In this document: positions 22,290 through 33,710 of the stretch, piece by piece
How positions within the stretch are numbered: the stretch's first letter is position 1
Layout: the number at the start of each line of letters is the position of its first letter
Notes under the pieces: generated by a model
Told to the model about the DNA's origin: nothing
Database searches by the model: none
What the model saw: only the letters and a program-made list of their open reading frames with translations
DNA from: Sipunculus nudus
Taxonomy: Eukaryota; Annelida; Sipuncula; Golfingiida; Sipunculidae
DNA: 64,000 bases
NCBI GenBank assembly: GCA_026874595.1
Contig: CM049322.1
Span: 45,875,340 to 45,939,339 of the forward strand
Reading direction: 5' to 3'
Made by a program: the position numbers and the translations under genes

Positions 22290-24460
22290 AAAAAGGCATT
22301 CATTTCTTTAATAGTAGAAATATTCGAAAGATATTGTCTGTTAATTTTTTTCTATAATATCTCATATGCTGTAAACCAGATATATCATGTCTCAAGTAGT
22401 AGTTCAGATATAAAGAAGGTACATGGACTTGTTTCATTTTTGTTTAGTAAAATGTGTTTCTGTATAATTCTTGAAATGACATGTTTGATCCAAAACAGGA
22501 TGTACTTTACATATATTACGATTTGCATGGGGAACAAAGTTATTGATTGGAATAATAAATAAATGTTGCAACACTGACATTTCATAACACTGACATGTTA
22601 GCCGACGGTAATCTGTTCGGTATTCAGTCATCAATCTTATTCAAATTCGTGTGATATATATTTCTTATAATATGTATTTTGTGTACAAACATTTATCATA
22701 AGTGGATTTATAAATTGATAATTAAAGTTTGAGAATACACATTTCACATTTTTTTTCTTTAATAGTATCTAGCAGCATAATATGTATCTGTGCTTACATT
22801 TATTTCAATACAAAAAAATGGATTATGTGTGTGTTGTAATGCAGTTAGGTGTACTATTTCGAATCAGAGAAATGTTGTATGGTTTAAATGTTGTAATAAG
22901 GTCATCTATAATGAAATGAGTGACATAAAATAATGATCCGTTGAAATCATAAATCATTATTCCATCCCTTTTCAGGATCGCCCATAGTCATAAATAAAAA
23001 ATAATTAAATACCGCTTTGTATTACTGCTTTGTGATACCCGTTGAAGATACAAGTTAAATGATACTTTAAAAGTACTTTGGTCGGCCTACACCTAGAGTT
23101 TGCACCTTGCAGGTGTTGAAAAAGGATGCGCCCGATAGCAGGATGCTTCACTCACAAACGAGTGCGCCTTTCTTGGTATCCTCAGTGGTATAACAAAGCA
23201 ATGAGTTGATGACATATCATAGACCTGTAAGTGCTTTAGTTACGGGGCCTGGTTAACACCAAGATATAAATCAGACAAAGGGCATGCTACCGCCGTGCAT
23301 CGATATTCGGAAAGTGACCGAAATTTTGCAGATGTGAATTGTTTATATTAGGATGGCACAAAAATACAATCAAATACCAAAACTTAACAAATTTGTAAAA
23401 ATAAAAGTATAAACGTAACCACACATCATTTTCCAAACAAACGCAAAAACCCAACCGATTAAATAAGGCACCGAGCTACAATACTGAAGCACGAATTATT
23501 TGTTTTCTACGAATAACATTGGTTGTTCAGTGTAGTAGTGTAAGTCTACAAGGATCATTTGGGAAATTTCATAAATCAAATCTGAAACAAATTATATAAA
23601 ACATTGGCAAACATTATTCTAGCATTATTAAGAATAAGACCTTTTTAATTATTACTTTAGATTTTCTACTAATTCCATTCAAATGTTTTAATGGGCCTGG
23701 CTCATGATTGATAAGTATGAAAGATGACTAACGATCGCACCAATTACACTAATAAACTCATTAACAGTAACAATACTTAACTCTGAGGGAGGAATGAAAT
23801 GGCACTAGGAATTAATATTGGGATCTGCAAAGTTTAGTAAGTTTACAGTTCCCTAACGAAGCATATTCTCCTATTTGTTTAACTTGTCAGTTCGCATGGT
23901 AATTTAAAGAGGGCAAATTGTTACTGTTAAATCGTTTACAATATTCAATGCGCTCTACTGAAAGACTTGTTAATTATTCTTCTTTCATTGTGTTATTATA
24001 TTGTAGGTTTGCTTATTTACTTAATAATTGGTATATGTAATAACGGGGTTACACTAATAAACTACTGAACTGCATTAGTAGGCATATGCACAATGTCCTT
24101 AGCGGAATCAATGTCATTTTGTTATGGATTGCACAGAGTTGTTTTACCTTCCTACTTGTAAGGACAGAACTGTGGTTTACAGTTACCTGCTAAGGTTAGT
24201 TTCGCTTGAACATGGGTGTTCAACAGCAGCGCCGTTTAATATTTCCTATCCTTACGAGGCTTTGTATGATTGGTCAGATTCTCCATAAAGCCTACAATCG
24301 CAAAACGTTTGAGCTAAATATAGTTTTCCCCTCCGTGAAGACGGACCTCGCCTTATTCATTCAACAGCCTTAATTATAATTGAAAATGTCTACATACCAC
24401 CACATGCGCTTCCGGGGAAAATAATGAATATGAATGTCAGTCCATTCATTACACGCTGCA
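22290..24460. other. Intergenic, duplicated flank
   Basis: Aligns with 52,480-54,050. No exons. Contains a body-only SINE copy at about 23,090-23,275 and otherwise unremarkable AT-rich DNA. Confidence 0.5.
23090..23280 (+). mobile_element. SINE body fragment
   Basis: GGTCGGCCTACACC through TTCACTCACAAACGAGTGCG to GGGGCCTGGTTAACACC, matching the SINE at 55,775-56,035 and lacking the tRNA-like head. The same insertion is in the other module (53,270-53,460), so it predates duplication. Confidence 0.7.
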
Positions 24461-24469
24461 TACATATAT

Positions 24470-24690
24470 TTTTTTGACAAAGAGGAGCCAGTTTGTGATT
24501 TTAAATAATGTAAGTTCAAGAGATATTCAAACTAATACAGAAGTTCCTCAGGAATGTGTTCTTTCACCCCACTTTATTTACCTTGTACACCAGAGACTGG
24601 AGACTTATATAACACCTTAGGGTCGGAAAAAAAAGTTAAAATCCAATGCAGAATACCAAGATACATTCATTTGGACCTGCCAGCATCAGA
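24470..24690 (+). mobile_element. Fossil LINE reverse-transcriptase fragment
   Basis: Translation around 24,530-24,600 gives the RT core motif of non-LTR retrotransposons (EVPQECVLSP, usual GVPQGCVLSP), then a one-base shift. The duplicate at 54,060-54,290 reads GVPQECVLSPTLFILYTRDW. Only this piece of RT survives, and the clade cannot be assigned. Confidence 0.6.
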
Positions 24691-24955
24691 ACTCTTAACG
24701 ATGTAAAAGTTCCTTTGATTTAATGTGAAATATTCATATATCCACTTATTCATTAATATATTTATTTATGCTTTGGATAGATCCTATGTATATGCAAAGT
24801 CTGTGATCTGCTTTTACTTATATGTGATTATGTATACATTTATATTTCTTTTGTTATTCTTAGTTGCAAGTAAAACAACTGTGCTGTGCTTACTACCTCT
24901 GCTGTAAATGATTGCAATTACAATGTCATACCTGCAAAAAAAGGCTTATCTTATA

Positions 24956-24956
<1 letters not shown>

Positions 24957-25000
<44 letters not shown>
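24957..25000. repeat. (TA)n microsatellite
   Basis: TA run upstream of copy 4, at the same relative place as 10,583, 54,546 and 60,347. Confidence 0.9.
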
Positions 25001-25001
<1 letters not shown>

Positions 25002-25429
25002 CATAACACTCTAGAGGGGGTTAGGGGTCGCTAAAGCAAGGTCGCTGCTCAACCGAGCTTGAAACCTGAATAAATATAGATATGTGCGCTATAAGGAGTT
25101 CCTTATTGATTTCTTTATCGTGTTTATATACCGTTCAAGATAATAATATTGCCTTATATCAGAGGTTGAGTAATCATAATATGTTGAATAAATAATCAAA
25201 GTCACTCAGATAAGAGGTTCCTCGCATATTAGTTTAATATTTTAATAAATATATAATATATTATGTTCAGACACATATTGGTATAAACATACCTATAAAT
25301 GTTGTCCTACACTTTACATGTTGTCAACCCTGAAATGAGGTTATCGGCAATACCATTTATTACACAAATATTGCGACAGCAAGGAAACAGATACTTTGAC
25401 CGTACACCTCGTACACGTTTGTATGTAGT

Positions 25430-25712
25430 CATATAAAGTGAAGCTGTCACGTGGTAAGCAAGGGGTCGTTGTAGTACCGTATTTCACTTGTTATATATTT
25501 AACAAACGTTTTTTACGAGTCAAGAAACAGGAACGTATTAATCATTAATACACAATTTAAAGTTGGAGGTACAGGTGTTAAGCACTTGAAGTGTATTATA
25601 AGGACAGACGAGTGGCACGAAACTGACGTCAAGTGATAGTTATTTTGTAGAACTCTGTATTCATATTCGATGTCATATGGTCGAATGTTTCCTCAACAAA
25701 GACCGTCGATCC
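25430..25712 (+). promoter_or_regulatory. Proximal promoter of copy 4
   Basis: CATATAAAGTGAAGCTGTCACGTGG: TATA-like element, then E-box CACGTG at 25,448-25,453. The block continues as AGCAAGGGGTCGTTGTAGTACCG, as in the other copies, 265 bp before the ATG. Confidence 0.5.
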
Positions 25713-27496
25713 ATGGCTCCAGATAAATACTCAACCTTTAATGGCGTGCCGTTACACCCTGAGTGTGCTCGAATGTATGAGTTACGACAGACGTTCCCCA
25801 GACCAGATTACAGATCCATGAGTCTGGAAGAGGCGAGAAGCTCACACCTTCAGTATGCCTTCGCTCTATGTGGACATTATGACTTCACTAGCTCAGTGAC
25901 AGATCTCCATGTTCCATCCGAAATACCAGAAGGTAACTTATTCATCATTACTTTCACTTAAATCATGCAATGACACACCACGTTTTTCATAATAAAGTAT
26001 TAGGCTAGTAAATTCAAAACATTTGTTTTGCGAAGATAAAATTTAAGAAACAAGTTACGGATGACGGTTTTGCTTCAACAAAGAAACCTAAATACTTTAC
26101 TTACGGTCACCTTAATATACCAGTCCCAGTGGTTGAGGTTCGAGTTCAAGTCTACCCCGTGGAGTCCGATGTTTCTTCAACACGATTTCAAGTCATAGTC
26201 AGAGTCAGATACAAATCTTCTTTTAAATAGAAATATAAGAATAATATTTGAGAAAATCATACAAATCCTATGTATAGGATACAAATCCTATTCTATAAGT
26301 GCACTTTACTCGAATGACTAATTACGTTTTACCCCTGAATTATAGGTAAAACTTGGTACGATTAGTATTATATTTAAAAATATTCTAATATTCATCCATA
26401 TGTTAAAAATATACAAACTGTGACACAGTTTTCCTTTTTAACACAATAAGTGCTCTGGGTGATTTCTAGGGTTCTTATTATGGAGTATTAGTGCAATTCC
26501 GAGTTCAAAACCCTGGAGTCCATGTCTAAATCAGAGTTCTTAAACAAGTGTACTCGAGTTCAGATTTGAGTCCAATTGCGGAGTCGAGTCCTATAAAACT
26601 GATTTACCATATATCTTTTGAAATTTTCTAACACAGACGGAGGAAACATAGATGATTAAGTAATTTGATCAACACAGTATGAAAAATATATTTTAATTGA
26701 AAGCGAGATAAAAGGATAAAAGGGCTGTTCCGAAGTAAACAAAATAATAATGAAATTATATTTGAACATCACTGTGCATTTCAAGGATTGTAAATAGATA
26801 TTCTGTCATAAGAAAACCAACGGAATAAGGGATGAAAAATAAACTGACCTTCACTCCACATTATAATTATATTTAGTAATGCGAGTTGAGTATTTGCAAT
26901 CATTCACAAATTCATATCATATTGACCCCTATAACTGTCAAGAGACGGCGCTAAACTAGAATTAGTTTCATTATTTTTTTGATTGAATATCCTATCCGAG
27001 TGTATAAACCAGAAAACGTTAGACCTGACCCAACCATCTTGTTCTACTTTCATTGGGATGGAATGGTTCTGGGCTCCATCGAAGCTTATGATGGCAGAGT
27101 AAGAAAACATCATTATTAAGTACTATGGAACAGGTATATATTTACGTCGCCGTTCTTATACCTGGTGTTAACGGAAGTTGGCTTGAGAGATATTTTATAA
27201 ATGAATAAAAGCAAAAAGACATACTTCATATAACCTATTTACGACTAATTTACATGAATTTATAACATTAAATAATTCAGTCGCTGCCAATGTATCATTG
27301 TGAGTGTAGATTACCGTCTGGCACCAGAGCATCCATTACCGGCGGGTTTAGAGGACTGTGAAAACGCTGCCCATTGGATACCTAAAAAACAAAACGGATA
27401 TTGGTATAATTATTCTGATAATTATATCATTGAAACGAAATATGTAAATACTTTATTATATTATTCTTTCATCTTAATATAAACATACTTGTTAAG

Positions 27497-27497
<1 letters not shown>

Positions 27498-27554
<57 letters not shown>
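27498..27554. repeat. (TA)n microsatellite
   Basis: TA run in intron 3 of copy 4. Confidence 0.9.
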
Positions 27555-28212
27555 TCATGATCTTAAGTCTGTAAGCTTTTGTAGTTATTTTTACCATGAT
27601 GGCTGAATATAGTAAAATTAAGGAAAAAGCAATTATCCTAATACATTTAATAAACGATTCCCAGGCGGATCAAAGGATAGCTTAGTCGGAGTAGGCGGGG
27701 ACGGCGGGGGAGGAAAGGCGGCTTCATTCTGCCCCCACTATGTACCGGGACTCGGGTTTCAGGCAAAAATGTCTCCCCTCAATGTGCCCCTGGGCATTTC
27801 AGAGAAACTTATTTGATACAAATGAACTATTTTTTCTTAAACTGTGTTTCGATCCAAACCCTTATCAGATTATGTTAAATTACCCTTAATATAAAACCAC
27901 GAATTAGCGTGCATTGTTTTTGTCGTAAAGGTTAAAATCACATTTTAAATTTTAATAAGTGGTTTTTAATGATGCATACTGCCATACAGTCAGTGGACAT
28001 GTTCTTATGAGGAAGTGAGTCTTTATATTTCATAGTGAGAGCCGTTGACGTGTATGATACATTAATGCGGTTTTTTAGAGAGCAACGTGCATAGATAAAA
28101 CGGATAACTGTGTTGTTTTATAGGTGTTGATATACCCCAGCACAGATGAACGTCTCTCCTTTCCCTTTTACAATGAATATAACAAACTGATGCGAGGAGA
28201 TGACGCGGAATG

Positions 28213-28237
28213 GTCAGTTCTGAAATCACCTAGTCAA

Positions 28238-28306
<69 letters not shown>

Positions 28307-29990
28307 TTCGTACTTAAAGTCATTTGTACTTCTCTGTTTCCGGAGTCAAAATACATTGTAAGTTTTCTTTGCATTTAAAATATTTCCCAATATTATTTTA
28401 AATCGCTGACTATAAAGTGTCGAAAGCCACTACATCTACTTTGCTCTGTCTGTTGGAGGATTATACAGCCTTGACGTATCGATCATGATGTATCGGAATC
28501 GTTAAAACCCATCACAACATGTTGAAATATTGAACCGGCATAATAGTTTGGATATTTATGAGCAAGCTATTAGTGTGGTTTCTATAAATATCAGATTAAT
28601 ACTGAATATATATATATAATATAATATAATATAGTATAATATAATATATTATATATACGTAATGTGCACCCCTGGGCCGTCACAATTTATTTTTTTTTAC
28701 AAATATTATTTACCCGATAAACCTCCCACCCTCATTCGCCTGATAAGTTCTGTTAGCTTCACGTCGTTTGATAGGCTGAAAATAACATATTTGTTTGACA
28801 TCGCAGCACATTCGCTGGGACCTAAAGAAGCGAATGGGCTCGAGTGATGATTGTATTATAGTATGAATTAACTTATCCCAGCTAGCTATATAATCAGTGT
28901 ATTCCTCATCATAGTACTGACATATTACATAGACACGGTACTTAAATAGCACATACACCTCTTATAATTACGAACAAGCCGACGTATTTTATTCTCAGGT
29001 GCCAACTGCCGATAATCACAGGACAGTTAATCCCAGAAAAGGATGTCAAGAACAAAAACATTTTATGAAATTATAAATTAAGTAATTCTCTTAATCAGGA
29101 TCTTTCACGATCTTTCACAAGATGCAAATGCAGTTTGACCAACTGTCCCAGTCTTTGCTGACCCGTAGAGTAGGACACGCTTTTTCATTGCTAACATATT
29201 TAAACAAGAAAGATTGAAAGACTTACGGTTTAGCTAATTATCTCCATCGGTTCAAAATCAAATAACAGGCTTGGTAACAGCAGAAGTTACCTAAATATGA
29301 GGTTTGTTGATGCGGTCAAAGAAAGGGGCAAGAGACCCTTATATTTATATCCTTCTATTTCTGTTTAACAATACAGTCTGATGTCAGCGGCTGTTATCTG
29401 ATGAAAAGCTGACACGGTTTAGTAGGGACAATGTTTATATGGCTTAGAGGGTGCTGGCAGGATTCAAACTTTATTGTTTTTAGTAAAAGCGGAATTTTTT
29501 CAATTAAGACAGTCAGGCCTCTCATATGCTGATGTTACACTCAAACTTTTCTCAAAGATATCTCTAAATAATCCGGGGGTAGGCTCTCATTTCGATCGGA
29601 GCACTTATTACGTCAATAACTGAATAAAAGTTCTTATTATTAGACTAAATAGCCAATCTATATGGTTTAGAGGTTTGATGTGTCATATTAGGAAAACTCA
29701 TATCAGTGATATGATCATAAATATAGATCTTATAATCGGGTTGTAGCTGAAAAAATACACTTTTGACTTCTTTGAGTCAAGTTGCAGAAGATTAAGGAGA
29801 ATAGCCAAAAAAAAAGACAATTTACTTACAAAATGTTTCAGTGAAGAGATACAAGATACAGAAGATAATAAAAGCTGTAGTTATTGGCAAAAGCAATAGA
29901 TAAGATCGGTTAGATGTTGGGTATGTGAAACATTGACAAAATTTGTTATATCTTCAAAGCAGTATTTCCATATACTTGTCTACATAACAG
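28213..29990 (+). other. Intron 5 of copy 4
   Basis: About 1.8 kb. Starts with a 63-bp (TA)n tract (28,241-28,303); a second TA/TATAA-rich patch is at 28,604-28,658. No exon or recognisable transposon in the remainder. Confidence 0.6.
28241..28303. repeat. (TA)n microsatellite
   Basis: Pure TA tract 28 bp after the exon 5 donor of copy 4. Confidence 0.95.
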
Positions 29991-30554
29991 GTTTCGTCAA
30001 TTTCACTTGATTAGCGAAACGCCAACCAGTACCATAGAAAAATACACTACAGACCCGAGGTTTAGTGCTAACCAGCAGCCTTGTTTTGACCAACTTCCAC
30101 CAGCCCTCTTCATTGTGGCTGAATGTCATATTCTTCGCGACGACAGCTTTGGTAAGTTCCTGAGAAAATAAAATTTGAAATAGCTATTAGAAATATTTTA
30201 AGAATTTACAGTCGGTTTTTACCTATCCATTATATTTAACAAAATAATTTAACAAAATTGCCTAAAAAAAGAGGAGATTTATAAAAATATACTAGTGAAA
30301 CATTGAAAAACCATAGAAAAGTAAAAGACCCGTACATGATGATCATTACAAGGAAATCTGTATCTCCTTTTAGCTTTTGAGTCCTCTGAGCTATAGCGAT
30401 CACCATTTATCCGTCATTAGTCCGGTAGTCTGTCCGTGAAAAGTACAAAAAATCGTAACTGAAAGACCAAGAAAAAAAAACACGGGAATTTCCTTTGAAA
30501 CATGAAATTAGGTCATCCTAGGTATGGGGCTGCGGCAAGAATAATTATACGTTT

Positions 30555-30720
30555 TTTTTTATCCAAATAACTAATGCATTGATCGCCATGATTTTCTTGC
30601 ATGTATACTGATCATGACGTATTTCATCAGTTCCTATAGACTGCTGACACCTGTATTTTTCCGATTTAAACGCATTTTCCCTCTATATCTTTACCGGGTG
30701 ACATATAATCTTCTGACCTG
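30555..30720 (+). repeat. Single copy of the 320-bp repeat
   Basis: AATGCATTGATCGCCATG followed by ATTTCATCAGTTCCTATAGACTG, matching the units at 8,240-9,000. Lies in intron 6 of copy 4; the corresponding part of copy 7 is deleted. Confidence 0.65.
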
Positions 30721-31382
30721 ACATCCACATTTTACACATTTTTTCTCTATTTTTATAACTTCAAATGATAATTTTTACGAAATGTTTAATGCTAGGTATC
30801 ATTCGCATATATATGTGTTGACACATACAATTTAAATGCTAGAGTCCAGGTTGCTTGCAACCTATTTCGGCTACTGATCGACAGCTTGTTCTGTCAGCTT
30901 ATTACATTCCTCTTCAACAAAGTATCTGTAAACAAACAAAAACAGAAAGAGGTCTTGTTTAGCTTTGCTGGATAACCTTAACCTGTAAACCTTTTCTATG
31001 TTATATGTCACTACAGTCTAAATATATTATGGTTTGGGCTGCCAGTTTACCGGTCAAGATAGAATGAACTAATGCCTTAAAGTAACTAATAACCTTGGCC
31101 AAAATGTAGTTATGAGAGGGTATGATAATAAATGGCAATACCACTCCCACGTGATACCCTGTTATGTATATTATCTTGTTATATATATCGGGAAAAAAAA
31201 TGTGGAACGTTGTCTTAACATGAAACAGAGTACGAGAAGAAACTAAAAGCTGCAGGGATCCCAACAGAGTTGGTCCTTATGAAGGGGGCTATGCACGATT
31301 TCTTTCACATCCCAGGTATTACCATGTTTACGAACCATTTTTGACCAACACTTACACAATACACATTTACCTGTTTAAATCT

Positions 31383-31735
31383 TTTTGTCTGTCTGAACCA
31401 CGTGCACACACACTCACTCAAGGCTCACAGTAATGACAGGGAGAAGCATATAAAATAACGTATGTTTAATGCGTTTACCCCAGCTATTAGAATTGAAGTA
31501 TTAACTCTTAATTCTAAAACACGAGATTCGTTGGAAACCTTGGAGCGGCCACACGATCCACTGCACTCTGAAGTCATTGCCTAGACTACCTATTCTTCTG
31601 TGCTTAAGTCCTAGGTCCTCGCCGGTCACCGCCTGGACCAGTCGTATCTCGCTTCCTCTCGTCTCTGACGAACCTCATTCTCCCATCGGCCACACTCGTG
31701 TTCCCTCTCTCGGCCTGCGTTTTTTTTATGCTGGT
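31383..31735 (+). repeat. Truncated repeat R1
   Basis: Starts TGTCTGAACCACGTGCAC and follows the 57,602 copy up to the TGCGTTTTTTTATGCTGGTGTG segment, where it breaks into unrelated sequence (GGATTTTGTTTGTC) that matches DNA downstream of exon 8 elsewhere. The break marks the deletion that removed exon 8 of copy 4. Confidence 0.65.
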
Positions 31736-32033
31736 GTGCTGGATTTTGTTTGTCTTTGTACATCTAAATGTAAATTTTTTAACTGTAGAAATGTTATATG
31801 ATTTAAGTGTTGTCATCTCTGCAGGCCATCTATAATGAAATGTGTGAATGACAATAACTACCTGTCGAAGTCATGTATCATTGGTGTTGCTTTTCGGTTT
31901 GTCCATATTTTACATTATTATAAAAGAATGAAATACGGCTTTGTATTACTGCTTTACAGTACCCATGGAAGACACATGTAAAAAACAAAGTAAAACTTAG
32001 AAAATTTTTGGTGAGTCGGCTCCTGCGTTCTCA

Positions 32034-32212
32034 GCATTGAGCACAGGGATTGAGACATAGAGATCGAGAATTCAAATCTTAGCAGAGGAGCCGTGAAGGA
32101 TGTGTTTCACTCTGAAACAAGAACGCCTTCCGGGGTTACTTCGGTGGTACGAATCAGCAATGGGTTGATCACACATCCTGGACCAGTGAGTGGGGTTGGC
32201 AACAGGGCCTGG
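32034..32212 (+). mobile_element. SINE, left part, split by the LINE
   Basis: TAGAGATCGAGAATTCAAAT (B-box-like), AAGAACGCCTTCCGGGG, CACACATCCTGGACCAGTGA, then ACAGGGCCTGG, where the LINE enters. It resumes after 37,860. The unbroken duplicate is at 59,480-59,690. Confidence 0.75.
32201..32212. repeat. LINE target-site duplication, left
   Basis: AACAGGGCCTGG, repeated at 37,860-37,871 right after the LINE poly(A). Confidence 0.85.
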
Positions 32213-32273
32213 AATCTTGAGTGACTCATCTGGGGATTCTTAAATTAAATATCAGGACAAAAAACGTACCAAT

Positions 32274-33122
32274 ATGAGTAGATTAGGACTTGAATCATCC
32301 TATGATGATCCTCCAGCTAGTTTAGAATTTAAGGACGACAAAGCTCCTATTATAATTGAGGATTCAGACAAATTTACCTTGTTTTTTACTCAAGCCTTAA
32401 CTTGTGAATCTGTACAAACAACACTAAAAAATATAATTGATGCAGCTGTTGAACAAAGACTCACAGTGTATGAACAAAAAATCGATGAACTCTCAAATCG
32501 GGTAGTACAGCTTGAGGACTCTGTTGTTAAAATGAAAGAGGAGCTGGATCAACAGCAACAGTATTCAAGAAGAAACTCTGTTCGCATTGTTAATTCTTGG
32601 ACTGAACAGAACGATGAGGACACAGAAAGTATGTTTGTAAAAATGGCCAGAGATCATATGGGACTGGAACTTTCTCATAGAGACATAGAGCGCTCCCACA
32701 GAGTTGGGCGACCAGGATTACAGGATAAACCCAGACAAATCCTGGTCAAGTTCCATTCACACAAAACAAAAGAGTTAGTGATGAAGGCAAAATCCAAGCT
32801 TAAAATGTCAGGTGAGAGAACGAAAGGGATCTATGTCAATGAGGACTTAACCCGAACACGATTAGGCATGTTGCAGTCAGGATTACGCCTCAAGCGCGAC
32901 AATCTCGTTAAAGACTGTTGGACCATCGACGGAGTTTTGTTCATAAGGGACCAGGCATCCAAGACGCACCGTTTCACGAGCCCGCGCAAACTACAGGCAT
33001 GGACTGAACACCTGGAACAAAACCCCCCGGCAACGTACAGTGAGGCAATCTGTAATTTCCCACAGATGGCCTCCACGCCGATTGTTAGTACTCTGAAATC
33101 TAGAGCAGCCCGCCCTGTTTAA
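32274..33122 (+). CDS. LINE ORF1 protein (L1-ORF1/Transposase_22-like)
   Basis: 282 aa, uninterrupted. A heptad-like coiled coil covers about residues 60-100 (EQKIDELSNRVVQLEDSVVK), which in L1 ORF1p drives trimerisation. After it comes an RRM-like and C-terminal basic region with RRNSVRI, ERSHRVGRPG, KPRQILVKFHSHKTKE and YVNEDLTRTR, motifs typical of L1-type ORF1 in invertebrates and fish. Such proteins bind the element RNA and form the RNP with ORF2p. The frame is intact although ORF2 is not. Confidence 0.85.
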   Translation: MSRLGLESSYDDPPASLEFKDDKAPIIIEDSDKFTLFFTQALTCESVQTTLKNIIDAAVEQRLTVYEQKIDELSNRVVQLEDSVVKMKEELDQQQQYSRRNSVRIVNSWTEQNDEDTESMFVKMARDHMGLELSHRDIERSHRVGRPGLQDKPRQILVKFHSHKTKELVMKAKSKLKMSGERTKGIYVNEDLTRTRLGMLQSGLRLKRDNLVKDCWTIDGVLFIRDQASKTHRFTSPRKLQAWTEHLEQNPPATYSEAICNFPQMASTPIVSTLKSRAARPV

Positions 33123-33710
33123 AGCAGGTACATTCATACTGGATTTTAAATAACCATTTGTTAATCATGTTATTGTTGTTGATATGAGAGTTTAGGATTG
33201 TTATATGTGTGCTGAATATCATAAAATAATAAAAATAATAAATGGATTATATACATATAATTAACATTCTTTTTAAAATATTCTGTATTAACAATAAAAT
33301 CCAATAGCCAATATAAAGAAGAACTACTCTTCATACCTTATAATTAACATCGGAGCCAGTCAACCATTTCGTGCCCCAAATTTTTTATCTATCTTTAAGA
33401 TTAGACATCTTATTTGAATTCCGAATAAGATTCCGGAATTCTGTCCTGATTGGACTTTTTTGGGAGTTACCTCGATTATCGCCAAGTGTCTTTTCATGGT
33501 TACACTAACATTTATGCTATTAATTGTGTTCACCATTGCAATCATACTACTTATGCATTCATTAATATCACAAAACATGGTTATTTATAGTGTAAGGACA
33601 AAAAGCCTGTCACAGGAGTTAAATGTAAAAAATAGTTCAAACTTATTAAGAGAACATAAAGACAAAGCAGATATGCAGAGGGGTTACTTTATCTTCATCA
33701 GTAATTATTT
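33123..33710 (+). other. LINE inter-ORF spacer
   Basis: AT-rich spacer between ORF1 and ORF2. A hydrophobic frame at 33,460-33,738 overlaps the ORF2 start but has no recognisable domain and is probably chance. Confidence 0.5.

Larger units (their letters stand above)
25713..31315 (+). pseudogene. Copy 4 (type C): seven-exon hydrolase-like pseudogene
   Basis: Exons found: 1 (25713-25932), 2 (about 26982-27098), 3 (27281-27403), 4 (27665-27762), 5 (28124-28212), 6 (29991-30151), 7 (31229-31315); exon 8 is absent. Exon 2 has lost its AG acceptor (TG instead), gains a stop at once, carries a 17-nt internal deletion and reads HWDG in place of HGDG. Exon 3 has a one-base insertion (CCTAAAA). Exon 4 ends at a GC donor and reads GDGGGG at the elbow. 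Exon 6 is 24 nt longer than in type A and reads VAECHILRDD, with His at the catalytic Asp position. Exon 7 is intact ([11 protein letters not shown]). The missing last exon lies where truncated repeat R1 and a SINE now sit. Confidence 0.85.

Noticed and set aside
32831-33076. Minus-strand frames inside the LINE
   Set aside because: Shadows of ORF1 and ORF2 on the other strand.
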